Positions 10,266 through 17,946 of a stretch of 64,000 nt of DNA are shown here, in pieces. Below the pieces are notes generated by a model. That model saw only the letters and a program-made list of their open reading frames with translations, did not search any database and had not been told where the DNA came from. Both the position numbers and the translations under genes were made by a program. Origin of the DNA: Burkholderia sp. Nafp2/4-1b (lineage in GTDB: Bacteria > Pseudomonadota > Gammaproteobacteria > Burkholderiales > Burkholderiaceae); NCBI RefSeq assembly GCF_003635165.1, contig NZ_ML058624.1:124001-188000 (forward strand). The letters run 5' to 3'. How positions within the stretch are numbered: position 1 is the first letter of the stretch; the number at the start of each line of letters is the position of its first letter.

Positions 10266-10432
10266 GCCGGTGCCCTTCGGGGCCGAAGAGGGAACACAGG
10301 GCGCCCCGCGCGCCGCTGTGGCTGCCCCCGCAACTGTAGACAGCGAGCCGAGCTCCCCCTCATGCCACTGGTTTCACCGGGAAGGCCGGGAGCAGGCGCC
10401 GACCTGTCAGCCAGGAGACCTGCCGGCCTGAA
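10266..10432 (+). ncRNA. Cobalamin riboswitch (upstream of cobG)
   Basis: The plus strand carries the conserved parts of the AdoCbl aptamer in order: GGTGCCC..., AGAGGGAACACAGG, GCCCCCGCAACTGTA, the ATGCCACTGG and CCGGGAAGG segments, and the B12 box GCCAGGAGACCTGCC ending near 10425. It lies just before cobG-cobH-cobI-cobJ and should reduce their expression when adenosylcobalamin is plentiful. The expression platform lies between about 10432 and the cobG start and was not resolved. Boundaries are approximate. Confidence 0.93.
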
Positions 10433-10509
10433 AGTGCGTGCGTGCCAGTCGGCGTCGGGCGGGGTGTACCGATGCGTTGGCCGCGGCGCCACACTGTCCC
10501 GATATTCCG

Positions 10510-11916
10510 TTGAGCTCCGCCCCCGTTTCGATTCCTGTGTCGCCCGTCGTGCGCCCGTCGGCTTGCCCGGGGCTCGTGCGCGTCGTCGCGGCCGCCGACG
10601 GCGGCCTGTGCCGAATCAAGCTGCCCGGCGGCCGGCTCGATGCGCGGCAGGCGCGCGCGATCGCAGCCGCCGCACGCACGTACGGTTCGGGCGCGATCGA
10701 CGCGACCAATCGCGCGAATCTCCAGTTGCGCGGCATACGCGACGGCGCGGCCGATCCGCTGGCCGGCGCGCTGCTCGCTGCCGGGCTCGGCCCGCGCATG
10801 AGCGCCGATGGTGCCGCCGACGACAAGGGCCGCGCCGCGCTCGCCGCAAGCGACGACGTCCGCAACCTGATGCTCAGCCCGCTCGCCGGGCGCGATCCCC
10901 ACGCACTGCTCGACAGTCACGCACTCGCGCTGCCGTTGCTCGACATGCTCGCGCGCGAGCCGCGCCGCGGCGAGCTGTCGCCGAAGTTCTCGATCCAGCT
11001 CGACGGCGGCGAAGCGGTTGCGGCGCTCGATCATCCGCACGACATCTGGCTGGCCGCATGGCGTCGCGGCGACGGTGCGGTGCGCGTCGCCGCGGGGCTG
11101 GCCGGCTGTCCACCGATCGCGCCCGGCGATTCGCCCGCCGCGTTCGACGTGGCGCCGGACCAGGCCGTCGCGCTCGTGCGCGCACTGCTGCTCGCCTTCC
11201 TCGATCTCGCACCGGCCGACATCACGCGGATGCGCGGGTTGCTCGCGACCGTCGCCGAACGCGCATTACGCGAGCACGCGCAGCACTACGTGCCGTTCGC
11301 GCTCGACGCCGATCCGGCGCTGGCCGGCTGGCGGCGCATGCATGCGGATTCCGCGCTGCGTTCCGGCGCGCGACCGTCGCTCGACGCGGACCGCTGCAGC
11401 GTCGGCGCGCAGTTCGTGCTCGGCCGGCTCGATGCTGCGCAACTGGAACGGCTCGCGGCACTGGCCGAAGCCGAAGGCGACGGCACGCTGTCGATGACGC
11501 CGTGGCAAGGCATCTTCGTGCACGGCGTGCGGCACGAACGGGGGCCCGCCGTGCTCGACGCGCTCGCGTCGCTCGGTCTCGTGTGCACGCCCTCCGATCC
11601 GCTTGCGGCGCTGGTCGCCTGTACCGGCAGCACGGGCTGCGCGAAGTCGCGCGCCGATACGAAACGCGATGCGCTCGCGCTGGCCGCGCGCGTCGGCCGG
11701 CCGCTCGACGTGCACCTGACCGGCTGCGAGCGCCACTGTGCGCTGCCGCACCCCGCGACCCACACGCTTGTCGCGGTGGCACCCGCAACCTACGACCTTT
11801 ACCGGCGCGACGCCGCCACGGGCCTCGGCGCCCCGCTCGCGCGCCATCTGACGATTGACCAGGCCGCGGCCCGACTGACGGACGCGCGGCACAGCCAGGA
11901 CACCACCGATGCTTGA
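10510..11916 (+). CDS. cobG: Precorrin-3B synthase
   Basis: The protein has about 468 residues and resembles sulfite/nitrite reductases. The C-terminal half has the siroheme/4Fe-4S cysteine pattern CTGSTGCAKSRAD ... LTGCERHC. CobG uses oxygen to convert precorrin-3A to precorrin-3B and marks the aerobic route. The start is uncertain: a TTG at 10510 is used because it follows the riboswitch at a reasonable distance. A GTG at 10438 is in frame but lies almost inside the aptamer. No strong ribosome-binding site precedes either. The stop overlaps cobH by 8 bp. Confidence 0.9.
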   Translation: MSSAPVSIPVSPVVRPSACPGLVRVVAAADGGLCRIKLPGGRLDARQARAIAAAARTYGSGAIDATNRANLQLRGIRDGAADPLAGALLAAGLGPRMSADGAADDKGRAALAASDDVRNLMLSPLAGRDPHALLDSHALALPLLDMLAREPRRGELSPKFSIQLDGGEAVAALDHPHDIWLAAWRRGDGAVRVAAGLAGCPPIAPGDSPAAFDVAPDQAVALVRALLLAFLDLAPADITRMRGLLATVAERALREHAQHYVPFALDADPALAGWRRMHADSALRSGARPSLDADRCSVGAQFVLGRLDAAQLERLAALAEAEGDGTLSMTPWQGIFVHGVRHERGPAVLDALASLGLVCTPSDPLAALVACTGSTGCAKSRADTKRDALALAARVGRPLDVHLTGCERHCALPHPATHTLVAVAPATYDLYRRDAATGLGAPLARHLTIDQAAARLTDARHSQDTTDA

Positions 11917-12535
11917 CTACATTCGCGACGGGCAGGAAATCTACCGCCAGTCGTTCGCGACGATCCGCGCCGAGGCCGACCTGTCGCGGATTCCGCCCGA
12001 TCTCGAGAAACTCGCGGTGCGCGTGATCCATGCGTGCGGGATGGTCGATGTCGTCTACGATCTGCGCTTCTCGGCAGGCGCCGGCACGGCGGGCCGCACC
12101 GCGCTCGCGGCCGGCGCGCCGATCCTGTGCGACGCGAAGATGGTCGCCGAAGGCATCACGCGCGCGCGGCTGCCGGCCGGCAATCGCGTGATCTGCACGC
12201 TGGGCGAACCGGACGTGCCCGACCTCGCGCGGCAACTCGGCAACACGCGCTCGGCCGCAGCGCTCGAGCTGTGGCGCCCGCATCTGGCCGGCAGCGTCGT
12301 CGTGATCGGCAATGCGCCGACCGCGCTGTTCCACCTGCTCGACATGATCGACGCCGGCGCGCCGCGCCCCGCGCTGATCCTCGGCTTCCCGGTCGGCTTC
12401 ATCGGCGCGGCCGAATCGAAGGCGATGCTCGACGCGAACAGCCGCGGCGTGCCGTACGTCGCGCTGCTCGGCCGGCGCGGCGGCAGCGCGATGGCGGCCG
12501 GGGCCGTCAACGCACTCGCGACGGAGGTCGAATGA
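11909..12535 (+). CDS. cobH: Precorrin-8X methylmutase
   Basis: The 208-residue protein is CobH/CbiC-like. Diagnostic segments are [11 protein letters not shown] with the catalytic histidine, [26 protein letters not shown] and [15 protein letters not shown]. It moves the methyl group from C11 to C12 to form hydrogenobyrinic acid. Its start overlaps the end of cobG and its stop overlaps the start of cobI by 4 bp, so the three genes are translationally coupled. Confidence 0.96.
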   Translation: MLDYIRDGQEIYRQSFATIRAEADLSRIPPDLEKLAVRVIHACGMVDVVYDLRFSAGAGTAGRTALAAGAPILCDAKMVAEGITRARLPAGNRVICTLGEPDVPDLARQLGNTRSAAALELWRPHLAGSVVVIGNAPTALFHLLDMIDAGAPRPALILGFPVGFIGAAESKAMLDANSRGVPYVALLGRRGGSAMAAGAVNALATEVE

Positions 12536-13266
12536 CAACCGCGCGCGGACGTCTGTTCGGGGTCGGCGTCGGCCCCGGCGACCCTGAGCTGATGACGATC
12601 AAGGCGCTGCGCGTGCTGCAGGCGGCGCCGGTGGTCGCGTATTTCGTCGCGAAGGGCAAGAAAGGCAATGCGTACGGGATCGTCGAAGCGCACCTGCTCG
12701 ACGCGCAGACGCAACTGCCGCTCGTCTATCCGGTGACGACCGAGGCACTGCCGCCGCCGCTCTGCTACGAGACGGTGATCGCCGACTTTTACGACACGGC
12801 CGCCGAGATTGTCGCGTCTCATCTGGACGCCGGGCGCGACGTTGCGGTGATCTGCGAAGGCGATCCGTTCTTCTACGGGTCGTATATGTATCTGCACGAC
12901 CGCCTCGCGCCGCGTTACGACACCGAAGTGATCCCGGGCGTGTGCGCGATGCTCGGCGGCACGGCCGTGCTCGGCCAGCCGCTCGTCTATCGCAACCAGA
13001 GCCTGTCGGTGCTGTCCGGCGTGCTGCCGGAGGCCGAACTGCGCGTGCGGCTCGCGCAGGCCGATGCGGCCGTCGTGATGAAGCTCGGCCGCAACTTCGA
13101 CAAGGTGCGTCGCGTGCTCGACGAACTGGGGCTCGCGAAGCGCGCGCTCTACGTCGAACGCGCGACCATGGCGACGCAGCGCATCGTGCCGCTCGACGAA
13201 GTCGATCCGATGGCGTCGCCGTATTTCTCGCTGCTCGTCGTGCCGGGGGAAAAATGGCAAGGATGA
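12532..13266 (+). CDS. cobI: Precorrin-2 C20-methyltransferase
   Basis: The 244-residue protein is a tetrapyrrole methylase of the CobI/CbiL type. It has the N-terminal [20 protein letters not shown] loop, [18 protein letters not shown], and [20 protein letters not shown]. It makes precorrin-3A from precorrin-2. The GGAGG ribosome-binding site lies within the end of cobH, and the two genes overlap by 4 bp. Its own stop lies inside the start region of cobJ. Confidence 0.95.
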   Translation: MTTARGRLFGVGVGPGDPELMTIKALRVLQAAPVVAYFVAKGKKGNAYGIVEAHLLDAQTQLPLVYPVTTEALPPPLCYETVIADFYDTAAEIVASHLDAGRDVAVICEGDPFFYGSYMYLHDRLAPRYDTEVIPGVCAMLGGTAVLGQPLVYRNQSLSVLSGVLPEAELRVRLAQADAAVVMKLGRNFDKVRRVLDELGLAKRALYVERATMATQRIVPLDEVDPMASPYFSLLVVPGEKWQG

Positions 13267-15014
13267 CGACTCCGCCCGCGATCGTGATTCTCGGCGCAGG
13301 CGCGCTCGAGACCGCGCGGCGCATCCAGGCGCGTTATCCGGGCGCGCTCGTGCACGGGCTCGCGTCGCGCGTCGCGGCCGACGTGCCGTTCGACGAACTC
13401 GGCCCGCATCTGCGTGAGCTCTACGCGCGCGGCGTGCCGATCGTCGCGCTCTGCGCGGCCGGCATCGTGATCCGCTGCGTCGCGCCGGCGCTGACCGACA
13501 AGGGTGTCGAGCCTCCGGTGCTCGCGGTCGCGGAAGACGGCTCGGCCGTCGTGCCGCTGCTCGGCGGGCTGACGGGCGTGAACGTGATCGCGCGCGAAAT
13601 CGCCGAATGCGTCGGCGTCGCGCCGGCGATCACGACGAGCGGCGAGCTGCGTTTCGGCGCGTGCGTGCTCAATCCGCCCGACGGCTATGCGCTCGCGGAT
13701 CTCCAGCAAGGCAAGCGTTTCGTATCCGACCTGCTCGCGGGCGCGGCGACGCGCATCGACGGCGCGGCGCCGTGGCTCGACGACGTCGCGTTGCCGCGCG
13801 ACGACGCGGCAGCACATGCAATTCGCGTGACGCCCGATGCGTGGCGCGGTGCGCGTGACGAACTCGTGATTCATCCGCGCAGCGTGGTGGTCGGCATCGA
13901 TGCAAATGGCGTGCGGGATGACGCTTCGGCATCGCTCGCCGAACGCATCGATGCGATGCTGGGTACGCATGGGCTCGCGCGGTTGGCACTTGCGGCGCTG
14001 GTCGCTCCGGCGACGTTGCTCGGTGATGCGCAGGTCGAAGCGGCGGCTCGGACGCTGGATGTGCCGCTGCGGTTCGCCGATGTCGATTTCGCCAACGGTG
14101 ACGCTGACGACGGCGACGACGCGCATGCCGGCGACACCGATGCCGCCGCCCTGCTCGCCCGCACGTTGCGCGTGGCCCACACGCTGCGCGCAACGTCCGG
14201 CGGTCTTGCTTGTGCGGTCGCTTCGCAGCCGGTCGATCCGGCGACGCTCGGCCGCGCGCGCGGCCGCCTGACGGTGCTCGGCATCGGCCCGGGCGACGCC
14301 GCGTGGCTCACGCCCGCCGCACGCAATGCGCTCGCGGACGCCACCGACATCCTTGGCTATACGACTTACGTGACGATGGCCGGCCCGTTCCGCGCGGACC
14401 AGCGCGTGCACGGCACCGACAATCGCGAGGAGATGCAGCGCGCGCGCCATGCGTTCGAGCTGGCGGCCGAGGGCCGGCGCGTGGCGGTGGTGTCGTCGGG
14501 CGACCCCGGGGTGTTCGCGATGGCGGCGGCCGTGCTGGAGGCGCTCGACGAAGCGCGCGATCCGCGATGGGCGGCGGTCGACCTGCGCATCGAGCCCGGC
14601 GTATCGGCGTCGCTCGCGACCGCCGCGCAGGCCGGCGCGCCGCTCGGCCACGATTTCTGTGCGATCTCGCTGTCGGACAACCTGAAGCCGTGGGACGTGA
14701 TCGAGATGCGGTTGCGGCATGCGGCGCAAGCCGATCTGGTGATGGCGTTCTACAACCCGATCTCTCGCGCGCGGCCGTGGCAGCTCGATCGGGCGCTCGA
14801 TGCGGTGCGTGCGCATCGAGCGCCCGACACGATCGTCGTGCTCGGCCGCGATATCGGCCGGCCCGGCGCGACGCTCACGACGACGACGCTCGGCGCGCTG
14901 CGCAGCGATCAGGTGGACATGCGCACGATGGTGATCGTCGGCTCGTCGACGACGCGGCGTTTCGCGATCGGCGACGGGCGTGAGTGGGTGTATACGCCGC
15001 GCTGGTATCGCTGA
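13254..15014 (+). CDS. cobJ: CbiG-CobJ fusion: precorrin-3B C17-methyltransferase with N-terminal CbiG-like region
   Basis: The 586-residue protein is a fusion. Residues 1 to about 200 match CbiG N-terminal and middle parts ([37 protein letters not shown]). Residues about 205-325 look like a degenerate CbiG C-terminal/CobE-like domain ([10 protein letters not shown] ... [11 protein letters not shown]) with an acidic insert. Residues about 335-586 are CobJ ([56 protein letters not shown]), which contracts the ring and methylates C17. The ATG at 13254 follows GGGGGA closely; an ATG at 13263 gives the usual ATGA overlap with cobI and is also possible. It is the last gene of the operon. Confidence 0.92.
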   Translation: MARMTTPPAIVILGAGALETARRIQARYPGALVHGLASRVAADVPFDELGPHLRELYARGVPIVALCAAGIVIRCVAPALTDKGVEPPVLAVAEDGSAVVPLLGGLTGVNVIAREIAECVGVAPAITTSGELRFGACVLNPPDGYALADLQQGKRFVSDLLAGAATRIDGAAPWLDDVALPRDDAAAHAIRVTPDAWRGARDELVIHPRSVVVGIDANGVRDDASASLAERIDAMLGTHGLARLALAALVAPATLLGDAQVEAAARTLDVPLRFADVDFANGDADDGDDAHAGDTDAAALLARTLRVAHTLRATSGGLACAVASQPVDPATLGRARGRLTVLGIGPGDAAWLTPAARNALADATDILGYTTYVTMAGPFRADQRVHGTDNREEMQRARHAFELAAEGRRVAVVSSGDPGVFAMAAAVLEALDEARDPRWAAVDLRIEPGVSASLATAAQAGAPLGHDFCAISLSDNLKPWDVIEMRLRHAAQADLVMAFYNPISRARPWQLDRALDAVRAHRAPDTIVVLGRDIGRPGATLTTTTLGALRSDQVDMRTMVIVGSSTTRRFAIGDGREWVYTPRWYR

Positions 15015-15086
15015 ACTTCAATGCGGATGGAGCGAAAGTTCCCCCTTGTGCCCTTGGGTAACTGAGGCGTCCGGCGACAGTTGCCT

Positions 15087-15123
15087 GGGCGGAAGAATCT
15101 CTGTCAATCGATGTCTTCCGCCC
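15087..15123. repeat. Inverted repeat with 10-bp perfect arms
   Basis: GGGCGGAAGA (15087-15096) is matched by TCTTCCGCCC (15114-15123) with a 17-base loop. It lies between the convergent ends of cobJ and the immunity-like gene, exactly where base composition drops. There is no T-run, so a simple intrinsic terminator is doubtful; a transcript-end hairpin or an island boundary scar are both possible. Confidence 0.5.
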
Positions 15124-15195
15124 GTCGATGAGGCATAGAGGCCATGAAGTTGAACAGATGGTTCAATATCGTCGAGCTCGTGAATCCACAGCGGG

Positions 15196-15534
15196 TCAAT
15201 CAAAAGGACCTGCATTGTCAACCACAAAGCCTCTGCATGTCATTTTTGCCACATAACGATGATTATCGACGCGGTAAGGAATTTTCCATTGCTGTAGATC
15301 CACCAAATACTCCGCAGCCTCATCAAACGACACATTTGAAAAGTTATTGTGTCTGGCATACTTGACTAGATAATCCCTCACTTGGGATGTGGAGAGGTTC
15401 GGGCAGGCCGCATCGCCTCCATCATCTCGAATGTATGCCATAACACCTATCAACAACGCAGCCAGAAGTACAATCGAAAAAACAGCCGCAAGTGTGAATT
15501 TAAATAAACTGGAGAAATATGCTTTCGGCATCAT
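15196..15534 (-). CDS. Colicin M immunity (Cmi)-like protein
   Basis: The 112-residue protein has an uncleaved-looking N-terminal membrane segment (about residues 9-33, FKFTLAAVFSIVLLAALLIG) and a periplasmic remainder with two cysteines, C44 in DAACPNLSTSQVRDYL and one in YVAKMTCRGF. Colicin M immunity protein Cmi has the same build: one membrane anchor, a similar size, an early cysteine before a [LV]S-x2-[QE][AV]R segment, and a late cysteine. Two consecutive ATG codons follow a GGAGG site. It lies directly behind the colicin M-like toxin gene on the same strand, as expected for an immunity gene. Low-GC codon usage suggests transfer. The assignment rests on architecture, short motifs and context. 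Confidence 0.72.
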   Translation of the reverse strand: MMPKAYFSSLFKFTLAAVFSIVLLAALLIGVMAYIRDDGGDAACPNLSTSQVRDYLVKYARHNNFSNVSFDEAAEYLVDLQQWKIPYRVDNHRYVAKMTCRGFVVDNAGPFD

Positions 15535-15592
15535 GCCTCCATCAGTGACAAAAAATCGAAACAGGAAATCATCTCAAACACAAATCAAACGA

Positions 15593-16742
15593 TCAGTTGA
15601 TTACCGGTCTTTCTCGTCCATGCCCTATGGAAGGGAGGTGCACCGCACCACCACCTTGGTTCGTCGCTCTTATGCTGGCTCTGGTCCCTTGAATATTCAA
15701 CGGCTGGGAACCGGTGAAGTAGATCATATAATCGTGATGACCAGTAAACGAGCCGATTACGCGAATCAACGTAGTGAGCGCCTCCTGAACCGCCGGCCGA
15801 GAATTGGATGCATCAAAATCAAATTTATCCGGGTTGAGCGCATATTCCCCGTTAAAGCTGAAACGTCCGTCGACACTTAGGATTAGCTGCCGTAACATGC
15901 CCACTCACTCGACCTAACGCCGACCCTACTATGTATTCGTGATCGCTTAGAAGATTTGTGCTAAATGCGGCATCTATTGGATATGTTCCGGGCCCCATTC
16001 CGTCGTTGACGATGATGCTTCGAATCGGGCCGATTTCGGCAGCTCCGATTTTGAGATGGAGGGATTTCAAATCAACGGACCTAGGACTACCGTCCCCTCG
16101 GATCCAGTAGTCGTAGGCGGCCAACGGAAAAAACGGCGTCGCGTAAAATTTGAAATCGGAGATGGGCGGCGAAGGCAGATGACTGAAATAGTAGTTACTA
16201 AAAAGACCAAATGCCGTCGTCAATCCTCCTATCTGCATATTGGAGAGTTCGTACTGACTGGCTCCGGCAATGCTCTGCCACCCATTATTGGCCAACCATT
16301 GCGTAAAAAGTCCGTACGTTGCAATCTGAGCTCGAATGACGTTGTTGCTTGCCAATTCAATGCCGTATGCGAATTGATGCAACATTTCGAGCGGATTTTT
16401 CGCGGCTGCGGCCTCAAAAACTTTCTTTCCGTTCACCAGCCTGAACTGCCCGATTTGCCAAATTCCGCCGCGAATATCTTCCATGCCAGGCGCCCAAACA
16501 TATCCGCCGGCAGGGCCATTCGGAGTTGCCACCGGAAGGCTGTAATCATGGGGAGCCGTTACATTGATTGGAGGCATCATGTCATCGGCGGGGCCATGGC
16601 CTTGGGCCCAACTTCGCAGTGGACGCAACGTCATGGTCGCAGGAGCCGCAATCGAAATGCCCAACAATTTGCGCCGCTTCCTCGCTAGTCCTTCATTGGA
16701 CATGCGATCAATTTCGGGCACGGAGTTTCTCTTTTCTGTCAT
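15593..16742 (-). pseudogene. Colicin M-like bacteriocin, frameshifted
   Basis: From the ATG at 16742 (GGGGAA ribosome-binding site) one frame runs to 15852 and a second continues to 15593. They join into one protein of about 382 residues if one base is removed from the CCC run at 15900-15902. The joined C-terminal part follows colicin M closely: YWIRGDGSPRSVDLKSLHLK, GTYPIDAAFS, then PDKFDFDASNSRPAVQEALTTL where colicin M has DDKYDFNASTHR. Colicin M cleaves undecaprenyl-linked lipid II in the periplasm. Two catalytic positions differ here: Tyr228 is Phe and His235 is Ser, while Asp226, Asp229 and Arg236 are kept. The N-terminus is about 80 residues longer than colicin M and holds an RRKLL segment. 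It is probably inactive unless the shift is a sequencing error or is corrected in translation. Confidence 0.8.
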
Positions 16743-16817
16743 TTTGTTCCCCATATCTCATAAAAGCACGTGTTTCGACGGCTCGGTTTTGGCAGCAAAT
16801 ATGGGGATTGTTTATAT

Positions 16818-16847
16818 AATTATATTTGTCGCGCAATGGTAATGTAA
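16818..16847 (-). promoter_or_regulatory. Possible promoter of the colicin M-like gene
   Basis: On the minus strand TTACAT (16847-16842) is followed after 18 bases by TATAAT (16823-16818), about 75 bp before the start codon, in a very AT-rich stretch. No LexA-type CTGT-N8-ACAG box was noticed nearby, although many colicin genes are SOS-controlled. The promoter is read from sequence only. Confidence 0.4.
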
Positions 16848-17142
16848 TGTATGCGCATCGTTTCAATTTGTCATTATTTTTTTGTAGTTTTCACGTTCGT
16901 GATTGTCGCGCTTGACGCGGTAAACGCGATTGCGACGGACTAGGCCTTGCGCGCCCCGCGACATAGGAGCGACCGCGCTCGGCACCGCGCACTGCGGCAG
17001 ATGATCGGGATGAACGACGTGCAGCGCGAGACTTCACGCATTATGAATGCGCACAGGATGCTAATACGGCCATTCCCAGGTGCTATCCGGCATCGAGGCA
17101 ACGGCCATTAAAACAGGTCTCCGCCACGCTTCTCGGCCCCTG
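16848..17142. other. Intergenic stretch at the right edge of the low-GC island
   Basis: No convincing gene is seen here. The left part is AT-rich and belongs to the island; from about 16,900 the composition returns to the high-GC background. Short hairpin-like CGCG...CGCG sequences occur near 16,916-16,930 but have no clear role. No tRNA or attachment site was recognised. Confidence 0.4.
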
Positions 17143-17886
17143 TTACCCGCGCCCCTGCTCCGCCAGCAGCCGCGCCTTCGCATCGACGAGCAGCGCCGCA
17201 TGCGTGTCGCGATGCTGGCGGATCCGCTCGGTCGGCCCGACGACCGACAGCCCGTACCAGTCGCCGTCGAGCGTCAGGGCAACCGCGATCGCCGACAGCT
17301 CGGGCGCGCTTTCGCCGAAGTTCTCCGCCCAGCCGAGTTCGCGAAACCGTGCGGTCTGCGCGACGAGCGCCGGCAGGTCCGCCACGCTCGCATCGGTAAA
17401 GCGTTCGAATGACAGCTGCGCGCCGAGCGCCTGCTGCGCGTCGCTCGCGAGTTCCGCGAAGATCGCCTTGCCGATCGAGTTCGCATGCAGCGGGCGCAAC
17501 TCGCCCGGCTGACGCGTATAGCGGATCGCCTGCTCCGACTCGACGACGTCGAGATACGTGACCGACGCACCCTGGATCTTGCCGAGCACGGCCGTCTCGC
17601 CGCTCGCGTCGCGCAGCGCGACGAGATGCGGATGCACGAGGTCGACGACCGGATCGGTCGCGTCGATCGCGGCGGCGACCGCCTGCAGGCGCCGCGTCGG
17701 GTAGTAGCCGCCGCGCTTGCGCACCTCGTACAGGTAGCCGCGGCTCACGAGCGTGCGCGCCATCGCGAGGCAGCTCGACGCCGGCACATTGAGCAGGCGC
17801 GCGAGTTCGGTGAGCGGCAGCGGCCGCCGTTCGGCGGCGAACAGCTCGAACAGGTCGAGCGTGCGGGCAACGAGTTTGACGTCCAT
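17143..17886 (-). CDS. IclR-family transcriptional regulator
   Basis: The 247-residue protein has an N-terminal winged helix (VARTLDLFELFAAERRPLPLTELARLLNVPASSCLAMARTL) and an IclR effector domain with LVALRDASGETAVLGKIQGASVTYLDVVES and the LRPLHANSIGKAIFAEL signature. It is the last gene on the strand after acyl-CoA dehydrogenase, 60 bp away, and therefore probably part of the same operon. It likely controls the operon through the palindrome at 21911-21930 in response to a pathway intermediate; that link is inferred. Confidence 0.93.
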   Translation of the reverse strand: MDVKLVARTLDLFELFAAERRPLPLTELARLLNVPASSCLAMARTLVSRGYLYEVRKRGGYYPTRRLQAVAAAIDATDPVVDLVHPHLVALRDASGETAVLGKIQGASVTYLDVVESEQAIRYTRQPGELRPLHANSIGKAIFAELASDAQQALGAQLSFERFTDASVADLPALVAQTARFRELGWAENFGESAPELSAIAVALTLDGDWYGLSVVGPTERIRQHRDTHAALLVDAKARLLAEQGRG

Positions 17887-17946
17887 GACGAGCGCTTGAT
17901 TCGGAACGGGGAGCCGCGCGCCGGGCCGGCCGCCGGGTCGCTACGG

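Noticed and set aside
15018-15227. 69-codon minus-strand frame beside the immunity-like gene
   Set aside because: It overlaps the end of the immunity-like gene, has no ribosome-binding site and no recognisable pattern. It may be a remnant but cannot be supported.
16056-16688. 210-codon plus-strand frame in the low-GC island
   Set aside because: It runs antisense through the colicin M-like gene, whose minus-strand product aligns with a known family.
16748-16860. LexA/SOS box before the colicin M-like gene
   Set aside because: Many colicins have one, so it was looked for, but no CTGT-N8-ACAG-like site was found near the promoter.
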